The notes under the pieces are model-generated. The model made no database searches and had not been told where the DNA came from. It was given only the letters and a program-made list of their open reading frames with translations. Shown here piece by piece: positions 1 through 10,746 of a stretch of DNA of 64,000 nt; position 1 is the first letter of the stretch, and every line of letters starts with the position of its first letter. This stretch comes from Halochromatium roseum (GTDB lineage Bacteria > Pseudomonadota > Gammaproteobacteria > Chromatiales > Chromatiaceae). Location of the stretch: positions 1-64,000 of the forward strand of contig NZ_NHSH01000082.1 in the NCBI RefSeq assembly GCF_016653315.1, given 5' to 3'. A program made the position numbers and the translations under genes.

Positions 1-305
1 TCCCTCTGTACCTCGGGTTCTTCGAATTCGTGCACAACGTCAGACAACGGGGACGAGCCTTGCTGGGGGCACTCCTCGAGACGTTATTACAGCCGGAAGC
101 ATGTCCTCAAAACCCACAATGAGCCTCGCTGGCACCCGAGAGCGGATTTAGCGCGGAATCAGGCAAAACCTGACGAGGCATAGGTGTTGCACACCTTCTC
201 GAATCAGGTATTTCGCCAGCCGGAGTCATGAGACGAGCCGATCCTGCTGCGAACTCGCTGCACGTACGCTCACTCTTCCAATAACCCACCAGGGGGCGGA
301 AGAGT
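1..305. other. Upstream region without a recognisable gene
   Basis: I see no credible coding frame, RNA gene or clear terminator here. It is the 5' flank of the large secreted protein that starts at 306. A GGAAG ribosome site (about 298-302) lies just before that start. No convincing -10/-35 pair was found. Confidence 0.4.
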
Positions 306-3300
306 ATGCAATCGCAATCAAGCGCAGCATGGACTGTCACATGGGCAGCAAGTGGAATGTTTGCGTTGGGCGTCGCCTTCGCCGACGACGGCGCCTTGGT
401 AAGAAAGAGCATGGCGCCGGCACCGGGTAATGCACCTTCGGTTCCCGCCGGCTATATCCCCGAGGCCGAGCATGCCTTCATCGACATGATGAAGTTTTAT
501 GTGCCAATGCAGGCAGCCGACGGCACGGTCGCGCCGATCGAGTACAACAATATCGACGACGTTTTAGTGGAGACGCGTGAAACCGCCAAGCCATTGGTCG
601 GCGTCTACATCTACGGCCCGTCCGAGGGCGTCGAAGGCGTCGGCTTCGTCGGCCACGGCAAGCGCGAGGTCTACGGAGCGGTGAGCTTGGACGACGGTCT
701 GACTTACAAGGTGACCAATCTCTCCGAGTCTGCGGACCTGACTTCAAGCAATGTGATACGCGACGATGTACCGCTATTCGCAAATACCGAGTACGCCTAT
801 CCGGGCGACGTCATCAATGTCTTCCAAGCCACCGCCGGCAACAAGACACTCGCTGTCTGGCCGAGCCGCTATTGCAGCGGGGGTTCGCCGAACTATTCCC
901 TGCCCAGCAATCCGACTAAGCTTCTCGCCGTCGCCAACTCTATGGGGATCGACCTCGGCATGGACCCCATCAACCCCACGAAACCTTCGCCTGATGATCT
1001 GTACCTCATCGACATGTTCGGCGTTGGCGGCCAGCAGAGTTCCGTGGATTACAGTAAAGACAAGTTCGAGCAGAATCAGGCGGTCGGTGTCGTCCCATTC
1101 GCCTGTCTCTGGACGGCTCGCGGCGTGCTCGTCCAGGGCGATGATCCGCGCACGGGGGCGAACGAGCAGAGCTACATGCGCTGGTTCAAAGCTGAGCGCC
1201 TCACCTCCGGCAGGCGCGACGTGAACCGCGTCGAGGCCAAGTGCGTGGCCGGCGCCGGCTGCGCCATCACCTGGCAGGAGGATCCGGAAGGCCTGCGCGG
1301 CGGACAGGGCGAGGGCCCAGGCGAAGGCTGGAGCGGCGCCGTCGCCAATAGTCAGACCGATGTCTGGTATGCCTACCTGAATTGGGAGCACTTCGATTTG
1401 GTCGAAGACCCAACTGATGATACGGGAGGGGCCATTATCCCGTTAGCAGAGTACGAGAACCTGACCGCAGGAGAAACGACCATCACTCAAAAGCCCCAAG
1501 TCGGCATCCCTTTCTCGATGCCTATGCGGATCACCGACAACGCCCGCTGCAATGTCACCAACCCGCAGCCGTACTGCAACGGCTCGGCGATCTACGACGA
1601 GCAGGTCGGCGGTCTGAATCCACTCGACTACGGCATGGTGGACATGTGTGCCGACACGGTGCAGATTCCGACAGGTCGGCAGGGCAGGCTATCCGACATC
1701 TGCGTCACCGAGTACGGCCTACCCCTCGTGGGCAACATCGCAGCAACCCGCCCGCGTCTCGGCCTGTTCGGCTATGACAGCGACAAAGACGACATTGTCG
1801 ACAGCGCCTTCGTGGTATTCGAGGCCGAAGAGTCCAAAGGCCTCGGTGCTTTCGGCTTTGATTCAGAGACCAGCGACACATGCGACCCCGAGGAAAGCGA
1901 CACCTGCATCGCCTTCGACGAGGGCAAGAACCTCTGGTACTACAGCTTCAACATGGAACTGACCGGCGACAATGACGGCAACTTCAGCAGCAAGTTAGAT
2001 CTCGACAGCCTGCTCGCCAACCTGGGCGGCCACGGCAACCAGCTAAACCAGCCGGAAGTGGACTGGACCAGGGGTGAGTTCTATCCGGTCGCCAATACGG
2101 CCAGCTTCTGGGACTTCGGCGACTACAACTACGAGATATGGAACACTGAGATCGCCCGTCGCGGCAGCTTGCTCGATCAGGATAGCGGCTTGCTAGCACA
2201 GGATATCGATAAGGCCCTCAAGTCCAAATCCCGCCTCGTGGCCTTGCCCTCCTGGAAACAGGGCATCATGAATCAAGGTGGCCCAGCCGACGTCATGGCA
2301 CGCCGAATCCTGTTCAAGGTCAAAAACTGGAAGCCAAAAGACGGCAACCCCTACGCCTTTCGCAACATGGACTGCAACGAGTGGAAGTACGGCCGCGGCA
2401 AGCAAAACGGCAAGCCGGAGAACGCCTATTACCCGGACGGCCTGTGCATGGACTCGGCCATCAACCTGTCGGGCTTCATCCCGGACACCTGCACAGACTC
2501 ACAAGGCGAGCCTGACAACAGGGTCGCCTGCCCGAACGTGAACTGGGAAGGCAGCACCACCTTCGGCAAAAGCGACACAAATCCGGTGTTACAGGGAGCC
2601 GACGTCGATGCCAACACCACCAAGGTCTTGACCTGGCACCAGTGCCCAGCCGAGTTCAGCACAGTGAGCGGGGCCACCTTGGACTGCTCGACCGACGGTA
2701 GAGAAGACCCAAACGACAATAAAGGCGCTATCGGTACCTTGGCCGACCAGTCCTGGTACAACCCCCTCGACGTCGCAAAAGGTCATCGCGGCTTCCTCGA
2801 TGGCGACTTCGTGATGCTGCTGTACGCTTGGTCGCCCAACTGGCGGCTCAATGCTGTAGGCAACGACCGGTATGAGCTTTACATTCGACGCTCCTTCGAC
2901 GGCGGTGCGACTTGGACCACCCTGCCCGCCAACTACAAACACTGGGACAATGACCAGTACGACGGTGCTGGTACGGTCACTTGCGAAACCTTCCGCTCCG
3001 CCGACACCGGTAGCGGCGACATCGTCGAGCCACGGGTCTGCAACCAGTACGAACCCGGTGCCTCAGAACAGGCACGCAACGTGACCCAGCTGAAGTCGAT
3101 GGCCACCACGACCCTAGATCCAAGATATGCACCGACAATGCAGACCATCACGGCCGATCCCTTCGGCGTGGGTATCCGCGATCCTGAGGGCGAAGACCTT
3201 CGCGACCCCTCGCGCTTCTTCATCGTCTACGAGACCGGTGATAACACCACCACCGCGTTAGGAGAGCCAGAGCCACTGGATCTGTTCTATAGCCGGGCAG

Positions 3301-3653
3301 TGGCATTCGGTGACGACTATCAGGTCTGGGCCGAGGAGACCGACCTTAACGTCTGCTACCCGAGCGATCCACATGAAGTGACAGACGTGCCGCCGGAACT
3401 CATCAGCAGCGGCTTCTGCAACGAGTTCGACCAGGTCGACGAGGGCCGTCCCGGCGTGGAGGGGAGCGAGGCCAGCCTCGAGGCGAATCCAAGCGGCGAG
3501 TTCATGTATGGCGTGTGGGCGCAGCTCGACGTGGAAGCCGATACTGAGGAGTCGGACCCGGTGGCGCGCCGAGTGTGGTGGATCGACGACTTCATCTCCG
3601 ACACCAACGCCTGGACGCTGCCTGGAACAGCACAAGGGACTGGCGAGGACTGA
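306..3653 (+). CDS. Large secreted Asp-box (beta-propeller-like) protein, choice-of-anchor O-like
   Basis: This 1,115-residue protein has a hydrophobic N-terminus ending in AFA-DD near residue 26, which looks like a Sec signal although it has no basic n-region. Two stretches fit the Asp-box pattern (S-x-D-x-G-x-T-W/Y): SLDDGLTYK near residue 127 and SFDGGATWT near residue 862. They suggest a sialidase-like beta-propeller fold. The protein is rich in Asp, Asn and Cys, with several paired cysteines, as expected of an exported, disulfide-containing protein. From memory it resembles the choice-of-anchor O proteins of sulfur- and methane-oxidising gammaproteobacteria; I could not check this. The C-terminus shows no clear anchor (no LPXTG or PEP-CTERM pattern). 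It stands alone, with no same-strand partner. The function is unknown; an extracellular or periplasmic binding or hydrolytic role is only an inference. Confidence 0.6.
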   Translation: MQSQSSAAWTVTWAASGMFALGVAFADDGALVRKSMAPAPGNAPSVPAGYIPEAEHAFIDMMKFYVPMQAADGTVAPIEYNNIDDVLVETRETAKPLVGVYIYGPSEGVEGVGFVGHGKREVYGAVSLDDGLTYKVTNLSESADLTSSNVIRDDVPLFANTEYAYPGDVINVFQATAGNKTLAVWPSRYCSGGSPNYSLPSNPTKLLAVANSMGIDLGMDPINPTKPSPDDLYLIDMFGVGGQQSSVDYSKDKFEQNQAVGVVPFACLWTARGVLVQGDDPRTGANEQSYMRWFKAERLTSGRRDVNRVEAKCVAGAGCAITWQEDPEGLRGGQGEGPGEGWSGAVANSQTDVWYAYLNWEHFDLVEDPTDDTGGAIIPLAEYENLTAGETTITQKPQVGIPFSMPMRITDNARCNVTNPQPYCNGSAIYDEQVGGLNPLDYGMVDMCADTVQIPTGRQGRLSDICVTEYGLPLVGNIAATRPRLGLFGYDSDKDDIVDSAFVVFEAEESKGLGAFGFDSETSDTCDPEESDTCIAFDEGKNLWYYSFNMELTGDNDGNFSSKLDLDSLLANLGGHGNQLNQPEVDWTRGEFYPVANTASFWDFGDYNYEIWNTEIARRGSLLDQDSGLLAQDIDKALKSKSRLVALPSWKQGIMNQGGPADVMARRILFKVKNWKPKDGNPYAFRNMDCNEWKYGRGKQNGKPENAYYPDGLCMDSAINLSGFIPDTCTDSQGEPDNRVACPNVNWEGSTTFGKSDTNPVLQGADVDANTTKVLTWHQCPAEFSTVSGATLDCSTDGREDPNDNKGAIGTLADQSWYNPLDVAKGHRGFLDGDFVMLLYAWSPNWRLNAVGNDRYELYIRRSFDGGATWTTLPANYKHWDNDQYDGAGTVTCETFRSADTGSGDIVEPRVCNQYEPGASEQARNVTQLKSMATTTLDPRYAPTMQTITADPFGVGIRDPEGEDLRDPSRFFIVYETGDNTTTALGEPEPLDLFYSRAVAFGDDYQVWAEETDLNVCYPSDPHEVTDVPPELISSGFCNEFDQVDEGRPGVEGSEASLEANPSGEFMYGVWAQLDVEADTEESDPVARRVWWIDDFISDTNAWTLPGTAQGTGED

Positions 3654-3840
3654 TCTGAGCGTTTGACCAGCGTCTTCGGATGCAAGCGCGGCGGCGGGTC
3701 GCCCTAATCCACCGCCGCTCCAACCGAGCAAGAGATCAATCGAGCCGTTGCATGCGGTCTCCATATCATCCGAAGGATAGACTCCGAAGAACATCTTTCT
3801 CTTCACCCTGCGGGTGCGTCACAAAAGCCCCCGAATCCGA

Positions 3841-4015
3841 CTACCGAGCGCTGGTTGCAGCCGAAGGCCCGGAAGGCCCGATGGTCGTCAGCACCTTCGG
3901 CGAGCGGGTGCATGTGGAGTGGAACGCCGATGCGGCGCTCACTCCACTCGGGCAGCTGCCATTTTTTGCCGAGATCCTCAGCGTCGCCGAGCTATACCCT
4001 GACCGCGCTAATTGA
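3841..4015 (+). pseudogene. IS1380-type transposase N-terminal remnant
   Basis: In the frame ending at 4015 the peptide reads VHVEWNADAALTPLGQLPFF followed by an AEIL stretch. This closely resembles the N-terminus of IS1380-family transposases (HVEW-D-A-TP-x-x-QLxFFAEFL, family pattern recalled from memory). The frame stops after about 58 residues, whereas a full transposase has more than 400. No catalytic DDE region or inverted repeats are visible. The open frame extends upstream to 3680, but that part has no resemblance. This is best read as a relic of an old insertion between the secreted protein and the convergent MFS gene. Confidence 0.5.
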
Positions 4016-4117
4016 GAGAACTAGTTTTATCGTCTTTTAATCTGCGCACATTTGCGTCATCAAAGGTTTACAGGTAAAGCACCTGCTCGCTCGGTACGGA
4101 ACGGATCGGTTCCTGCT

Positions 4118-5734
4118 TCAGGCGCTGCGGAGCCTCGATAAGCGAACGAACATGATCGCGGCAAAAGGCAGCACAAGCCCGAGCGCCATCACCGTCCACA
4201 GCAGCCAGCCCAACTCCGAGTAGTCGGCTGGCACCGTCACTGCGCCATCGACCCGAACCTCGCGCGTCACCACATAGATCTGATTCAGATACTTGGTTCC
4301 GAGCTGGCCCGCCGAGAGCGCCAAATTGGTGAACGAGGCCATCACCGCGAAAAAGGTCGCCTTCAGGTGCGCCGGGGCGGAGTTGGCGATCCAGGCCAGC
4401 ATCGGGATCATCGCGACCTGACCGAGCGGCGACTCCAGCGCGGTGTCGATCAGCGCGATGAAGCGAGCGTCAACGATCCCTGCCGTGTGCGCCGCAGTCC
4501 ATTCGTGGAAGCCGTAGTAGAGGGCCAGGTTCGGCAGCGAGAGCAAGGTGCTGAGGATGGTGAGCAAGGCGATGATAGAGACGATGGAGTGATCGGCCAT
4601 GAAGCGGCGGAAGATGAACATGGCGGTCAGCGCCATGCTACTGCCGACCAGGGACAGCACCGAGATGAACTGCTGATCGAAACCGAGGTCATCGATCATC
4701 CACCAGGTGTTGCCGGCCCCCGGGCTGGGAACGGCGCGGAAGACAAAGATGATGATCGCGGTGCCGAGCAGCACCCGCCCGGCCTCGGGCGTGAGTTCCC
4801 GAAGCAGCCGCCAGATGAGGAAACTGATGATCCCAAGCGAGCCGATAAACACGATCTCTTTGTTGTTCGGGACATCACCAAGCCCGACCGCCAGTGTAAA
4901 GAGCACAAACACCAGGCTGCCGCCGAGGATCCAAAGATTAGGCTTGGTCGGTTCGGCGCCGCCATGGACGAGCCGCGCTGCGGCCTCGGTTGCACCAAGC
5001 GCCCGAAGCCGGTTCAGTTCGCGCCGCTTGAGCAGGCTGCCGAGGACGACCCCAGAGACGGAAACGACGGGGATCAGCAGCGCCAGCGCGTAGATATCGA
5101 TGTAGGTCGCCAGCTGTGCGGCCTGGTCCATGGCGCCGACATCGCGGAACAGCCACACGTTCAGCAAGGCCACCGCGACGCCGCCACCGATGATGGCGAC
5201 TCGCCCCAGCGTCTGCATTGTGGTGTGCATCAAGCGACGCTGCTCGGCATCGATGGGCTGGCCCTGCTCGTCCAAGGTCGGCACAGCCTCGACCGTCATC
5301 GCGTCTGCGACCACGTCCTGAACGACATAGCCCAAGGGTGCTAATAGCACGCTGAGGACGAACCAGCTCTCGATCGGCATCAGCGTGGCCATCGCGTCTG
5401 GTCGACTCAGCAGAGCCAACATCATCAGCAGGCTCGCCGCAATCAAACTGGCACCCAGATAGACGAGAATCGCCTTCCAGCGCCAGATCAGGTCGACCAG
5501 GTGACCGAGGGGCATCTTCAAAGACCAAGGCAGCATCGCCCAAAAACCGAGCGCGGCCAGAAACTCGGCGGACAGGCCGAGATAATCTTTGACGAAGAAG
5601 GTGCCGACGATGGCCGTGAGCCCCTGAATACCGGCAGCGGCATAGATCATCAGCGGAGGCAGATAGGACAGCCGAAGCTGCCGCCCCAGATCGAGTACGA
5701 TCCGATCGAACCAATTGCTGCTAATTGTCTGCAT
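4118..5734 (-). CDS. Major-facilitator-type membrane transporter
   Basis: This 538-residue protein is highly hydrophobic, with about 12 membrane segments separated by short loops. The pattern fits the major facilitator superfamily, near the folate-biopterin/BT1-like or AmpG-like branches. A motif-A-like loop follows the second helix (PLGHLVDLIWRWK, near residue 76), and a basic loop with KRRELNRLRAL lies near the middle, as is typical between the two six-helix halves. The substrate cannot be told from the sequence. It is transcribed leftwards and ends about 100 bp from the IS1380 relic. The next leftward gene upstream encodes an unrelated anchored protein 180 bp away, so it may be transcribed alone. 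The start has no strong ribosome site but is the only ATG before the first membrane helix. Confidence 0.7.
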   Translation of the reverse strand: MQTISSNWFDRIVLDLGRQLRLSYLPPLMIYAAAGIQGLTAIVGTFFVKDYLGLSAEFLAALGFWAMLPWSLKMPLGHLVDLIWRWKAILVYLGASLIAASLLMMLALLSRPDAMATLMPIESWFVLSVLLAPLGYVVQDVVADAMTVEAVPTLDEQGQPIDAEQRRLMHTTMQTLGRVAIIGGGVAVALLNVWLFRDVGAMDQAAQLATYIDIYALALLIPVVSVSGVVLGSLLKRRELNRLRALGATEAAARLVHGGAEPTKPNLWILGGSLVFVLFTLAVGLGDVPNNKEIVFIGSLGIISFLIWRLLRELTPEAGRVLLGTAIIIFVFRAVPSPGAGNTWWMIDDLGFDQQFISVLSLVGSSMALTAMFIFRRFMADHSIVSIIALLTILSTLLSLPNLALYYGFHEWTAAHTAGIVDARFIALIDTALESPLGQVAMIPMLAWIANSAPAHLKATFFAVMASFTNLALSAGQLGTKYLNQIYVVTREVRVDGAVTVPADYSELGWLLWTVMALGLVLPFAAIMFVRLSRLRSA

Positions 5735-5917
5735 CCGGCAAAGATGCGGAAAGCTAAGTCAAATCGCAATAGGCGAGGCGATCAGGCCGAGCGACACGCC
5801 TGCATCGGGACCCACGGGCTGAGCCTCTCAGGTGATTAGGGTCCCGAAAGGTTGCGAACTCTCCGATCGAGGTTCCAAAATGCTGCCAGCCGGCCTGTTG
5901 CCATGGCCGCTCGGGCG

Positions 5918-6343
5918 TTAGTTGCCCCCCACTTGCACGCCATGGTCTGACAACCATTGCACATCAAGCTCCCAATCGACGCGATCGACGCCCGGCTGCG
6001 CGAGCACCAGCCCTTGGGTGCGTTTCTGATGATCGATCAGGCCCTGCTGCGCCGCGATCATCTTCGGGTCATCTTGCGCCAACCCGGCGAGTTCAGGATG
6101 GATCACCTCGAGAAAGCGAATCGCCGGAACCTGAAAGTTTCGCGGGGTTGAGATGACCGCGACGCCATTCTCGAAGCGCTTGACGCGGAATTGGTAGGGA
6201 TAGTCGGCGAGCTCGGGGTCGGCATCGAGGACATCATTGATCTCCCACACCTGCGGTTGCCAGCTCGAGTTGATCCACCAGGCAAGCAGAGCGACCACGA
6301 CGACGCCCAAAACAATGCTGTAATTGCGAGTAAACTTGTCCAT
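5918..6343 (-). CDS. Conserved hypothetical membrane-anchored protein
   Basis: The 141-residue product begins with MDKFTRNYS and one membrane helix (about residues 9-25), followed by a soluble domain with VWEINDVLDADPELADYPY near residue 32. I recognise this as a short conserved hypothetical of purple sulfur bacteria and relatives, sometimes mislabelled as glutamine synthetase adenylyltransferase; nothing in it supports such an enzymatic role. The topology is probably N-in with the C-terminal domain in the periplasm. It lies between two transport genes and is not clearly in an operon with either. The function is unknown. Confidence 0.55.
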   Translation of the reverse strand: MDKFTRNYSIVLGVVVVALLAWWINSSWQPQVWEINDVLDADPELADYPYQFRVKRFENGVAVISTPRNFQVPAIRFLEVIHPELAGLAQDDPKMIAAQQGLIDHQKRTQGLVLAQPGVDRVDWELDVQWLSDHGVQVGGN

Positions 6344-6590
6344 CGATTGTTAAACCTATTTGATGCTGTGAGCTAATTGATGCTGTTCGCTGAAGTCGGC
6401 AACGGTTCTCAATCCACCTTGCCCGCCAGTTCGCTGGTCAGTCTGGCCAGCTCGTGACGCAGATCCTCTCAGGGCCGCACGCTGCTCAGTGCTGAGCCCC
6501 CAAGACCGCTGCTCATCGAATGACCTAGCATGGTCTCGCGAACAGGAATCGTTCTCCATGAAAATAGTCAAGTATTCTTAGGACCACCCA

Positions 6591-7874
6591 ATGAAGCAGG
6601 AAACGATCAACAAAGGCGTATTGTTGGCCCTGGTCGCAGTGATCTCGCTGCTGTTCCTGACCATGATCCAGCAATTTCTGGTGGCGATCTTCATGGCCGC
6701 AGTCTTCGCGGCGATGACGCATCCGATCTATACGCGGCTGACGCACTGGTTCGGCGGTCGGCGATACCTGGCCTCGCTGATCAGTCTGCTATTGCTGCTG
6801 GTCGTGGTGCTGATACCGATCGTGATCTTGACGCTGGTCTTCATTGGCCAGGCCGTCAACGTCAGCCAATCACTCACGCCGATCGTGGTGAACTTTCTCA
6901 AAGAGCCGGCGAGCTTCCAAGAAGTGCTTGAGAAGATCCCCTTCTACGAGCAAATGATCCCGTATGAGGATCAGGTGACCACCCAGATTGCCGGCGCGGT
7001 CGAGGCGCTCGGCAAGCTCCTGGTCAGCCAGATCTCAACCATCGCACTTGGGACGGTGCAGTTTCTGTTCGTCACCATCGTTTTTTTCTACACCCTGTTC
7101 TTCTTCCTGATCGATGGCAGCAAGGTCGTCAACGCGATCCTGTATTACCTGCCGCTGCAGGATCGTGACGAACGCCTGATGCTGCACAAGTTCACCTCGG
7201 TGACCCAGGCGATGGTGGTCGGGACCTTGCTCATCGGCATCCTGCAGGGTGCGCTGGCAGGCATCGCGTTTGCGATCGCGGGGGTGCCGAATGCGGTCTT
7301 TTGGGGGACGGTGATGGCGGTGCTGTCGATCATCCCGGGGATCGGCTCAGCACTGGTCTGGGTTCCCGCCTCAATCGTCTTGATCGCTCAAGGCTCGTTT
7401 GGTGCAGGCATCGGACTGATCCTGTTCTGCGTCCTGGTGGTGGGCAGCATCGACAATCTGCTACGTCCTGTGCTGGTCGGAAAGCACACTGACATGCACG
7501 AGCTGATGATCTTCTTCGGCACCCTCGGCGGCCTGTTCATGTTCGGCATGGCTGGACTCTTGATTGGCCCGCTTATCGCCTCGCTCTTCATCACCATCTG
7601 GGAGATCTATGGCGAGGCCTTCAAAGACAGCCTGCCGGCCGTGCATATCCCGCCCGATGTGGCGCAGGAACCACGATCGGACCAAACGCCAGCGCAGCAG
7701 CCAGCAGCCATGGCGAAGCAGCCTCCGCTCTCACGCGAGCCCTCCAACAACGACCACAAGAGCAACTCTGGCAACTCCGGTGACAATGGGAACAGTAGCG
7801 ACGCTGACTCCAGCGATAGCCAGGAGTCCGCCAACGCATCCGATGAAGTTGCCACAGAGCGCAAATTATCGTAG
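6591..7874 (+). CDS. AI-2E/PerM family transporter
   Basis: This 427-residue polytopic protein of the AI-2E (DUF20/PerM) family has about eight membrane segments. It shows the family features IVFFYTLFFFLIDG in the middle and a C-terminal hydrophobic region with PGIGSALVWVPASI and LLRPVLVGKHTDMHELMIFF. The family exports small molecules or ions (AI-2 in TqsA, Na+/H+ exchange in some members); the substrate is not predictable here. After the last helix (about residue 345) there is an 80-residue low-complexity tail, first Pro/Gln-rich and then Ser/Asn/Asp-rich, which is not part of the core family. The gene is convergent with sufT. The ATG at 6591 directly precedes the first helix, with only a weak purine stretch upstream. 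Confidence 0.8.
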   Translation: MKQETINKGVLLALVAVISLLFLTMIQQFLVAIFMAAVFAAMTHPIYTRLTHWFGGRRYLASLISLLLLLVVVLIPIVILTLVFIGQAVNVSQSLTPIVVNFLKEPASFQEVLEKIPFYEQMIPYEDQVTTQIAGAVEALGKLLVSQISTIALGTVQFLFVTIVFFYTLFFFLIDGSKVVNAILYYLPLQDRDERLMLHKFTSVTQAMVVGTLLIGILQGALAGIAFAIAGVPNAVFWGTVMAVLSIIPGIGSALVWVPASIVLIAQGSFGAGIGLILFCVLVVGSIDNLLRPVLVGKHTDMHELMIFFGTLGGLFMFGMAGLLIGPLIASLFITIWEIYGEAFKDSLPAVHIPPDVAQEPRSDQTPAQQPAAMAKQPPLSREPSNNDHKSNSGNSGDNGNSSDADSSDSQESANASDEVATERKLS

Positions 7875-7940
7875 GTAACGGCTCATCAATTTCTGCTCCA
7901 TTCGAGCCGCAATCAAGCGCGGCACCTCACCATTCACCAC

Positions 7941-8378
7941 TCAGAACATCCCGAGGCTGAGCTTGGCCTCGTCAGACATGGTGTCTGGACTCCATGGCGG
8001 GTCCCAAACCAGTTCCACGGCAACTTCCCCAACTCCCTCGACCGTCTTCACGGCGTCCTTCACCATCACCGGCATCAGCCCAGCCACCGGGCAGGCAGGC
8101 GCGGTGAGGGTCATGTCGACATCGACATCGCCGTTATGGGCGATGTCGATCTTGTAGATCAAGCCCAGGTCGTAGATGTTGACCGGGATCTCGGGATCAT
8201 GGACCTGGCGTAGTGCGGCAATGATCGGCTCTCGCAGCGACTCGGGATCATCAAGGGCCTGGGCTGCCTCAGCCACCGCGTTGTCGCCTGCAGCAGCCTC
8301 GGCTGCCACCAGGTCGTCCCGATCAACCATTCCATGATCGTCGGAGCCGAAGCCGGCGAATCTCGCTAACCTGTTCAT
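7941..8378 (-). CDS. sufT: SufT-type Fe-S assembly protein (DUF59/MIP18)
   Basis: The 145-residue protein carries a C-terminal MIP18/DUF59 domain (about residues 45-145) with the hallmarks DPEIPVNIYDLGLIY and the reactive cysteine in TAPACPV. In bacteria SufT helps mature or deliver Fe-S clusters to target proteins. The N-terminal 45 residues are acidic and not conserved. It lies 38 bp after sufD on the same strand and closes the sufB-sufC-sufD-sufT operon. The product ends with LSLGMF, like many SufT proteins. No cysteine desulfurase separates it from sufD, which is unusual for a SUF operon. Confidence 0.85.
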   Translation of the reverse strand: MNRLARFAGFGSDDHGMVDRDDLVAAEAAAGDNAVAEAAQALDDPESLREPIIAALRQVHDPEIPVNIYDLGLIYKIDIAHNGDVDVDMTLTAPACPVAGLMPVMVKDAVKTVEGVGEVAVELVWDPPWSPDTMSDEAKLSLGMF

Positions 8379-8416
8379 CAGAGCGTTACCTCGACTGCAA
8401 AAGACTATATCTGCGC

Positions 8417-9783
8417 TTAATCCAGCGGCGCCCGTTCGAGCCGCTCGCCAACCTGCTCGGTCACGTAGTCGCGCAACGCCTCGGGACCGAGGGCTTCGAT
8501 GATCTCCCCAGCGAAACCGAGGCAGAGCATGCGCCTTGCGAGCGATGCCGAGATGCCCCGCGAGCGCAGGTAGAACAGCATCTCGGGCTCGATCTGGCCG
8601 ACCGTCGTGCCATGACTACACTTGACATCGTCGGCATAGATCTCGAGCTGTGGCTTGGTATCAACCTCAGCATTCGCCGACAGGATCAGGTTGCGATTCG
8701 ACATCGCGGCATCGGTCTTTTGCGCATCACGCGCCACATAGACCAGGCCGTCGAAGACCGCCCTGCCCTTGCCATAGAGAATGCCCTTGAAGCGCTCGCG
8801 GCTGCTGCAATTCGGCAGACCATGGCGGACGTCCATGTGGTAGTCGATCAACTGCTTATCACCGGCTAGGTAGAGCCCCTGCAGATCGCACTCGGCGTGC
8901 TCGCCACTGAAGCGGGTGACCAGATCCGTGCGCGCCCAAGTGCCACCGAGGCCAATATTGACGCCAGCATAGTGGCTATTGGCATCCTGGCTCAGGTAGA
9001 GCCCGGTAATATGAAAGGCATTCGGGCTCTCCTGCTGCACCCGCGCATGCTTCAGCAGGGCATCGCGGCCGAGTGACAGCTCAAGGACGGAATTGGTGCA
9101 GTACAGCGCGTCACCAAGGCTCACGTAGCGCTCGATGACCTGTGCCTGGGCACCGTCGCCGAGACTGATCAGGTGTCTGGGCTGAGCCACCCGTGGCTCC
9201 TCCATCCCAACCGACAGGTGAATGACCTCAATCGGCCGCTCAAGCAGCGCGCCCCGCTCGAGCAACAAGACCAGACCGTCCTGCATCGCGGCGGTATTCA
9301 GCGAGGCGAAGAGGTGGCTGCCCTCGCCCGCAATCCGTGTCAGAACACCTTGGAGTGCGTCAGGGTCAGACTCGATCATGCGCTGCAAGCTACCAACGCG
9401 CACGCCCCGCGGCAGCGTCCCGAGATCAGACAGCGCCTCGGAGTAGCGCCCATTCACCAGCACGGCACGATGGGCATCAAGCCCCGGCACGAGGATCTCT
9501 TCGATGTCATCCGGCGTCAGCGCTGTCAAGGATTCGTCAACCTGGACGAAGCCCTGATCGATCAACGAGCGCAGCCCGGTGTAGCGCCAACTCTCGGACT
9601 TGCCGGTTGGAACCGCCTGGGCGCGCACACGCTCTGCGGCCTGCTGACGCTCAGCGGCGAGCCAGTCCTGCGCGGTGCCGGAGCTGGTGGCGTCGACTGC
9701 GGCACCGCCACTGAGGCCCTGAAGCCAGCCCGCAAAGGCCTCCGCGGCCTCGGTCTGCTGTCGACTGCTATTCGCTGCTGCGC

Positions 9784-9787
<4 letters not shown>
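8417..9787 (-). CDS. sufD: SufD, Fe-S scaffold complex subunit
   Basis: SufD partners SufB and SufC in the SufBC2D scaffold that assembles 4Fe-4S clusters in the cytoplasm. The 456-residue product has the SufBD right-handed beta-helix region in its second half. It shows DDVKCSHGTTVGQIE, which contains the histidine (CSHG) equivalent to E. coli SufD His360, followed by the conserved FYLRSRGIS helix. The N-terminal third is helical and contains the GKSESWRYT motif that SufD proteins share. The ATG overlaps the stop of sufC by 4 bp (ATGA), implying translational coupling. sufT follows 38 bp downstream. Confidence 0.92.
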
Positions 9788-10536
<749 letters not shown>

Positions 10537-10746
10537 GCTGATGCTCCTAAGTCATGGTGGGCGCAGCGGCGAACGTTTTCGCACTCACTCACGCCCTCGT
10601 GTTCTTTACTTGGCCTTTACTCGGCCTTGATGGGATCGATCTTGGTTGCCGGCGCTTGGGGCAGCCCAATGCCCTGCGGTTATAGGCATGCGCAGAGGGT
10701 CATGCCACAGCTAACGCCGGGTAACTAAATGCCCGCGGGTCCGTCA

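Noticed and set aside
4367-5344. 325-codon plus-strand frame opposite the MFS-like gene
   Set aside because: It is rich in Arg/Asp/Gln/His, typical of the antisense of a membrane-protein gene, and shows no motif or ribosome site.
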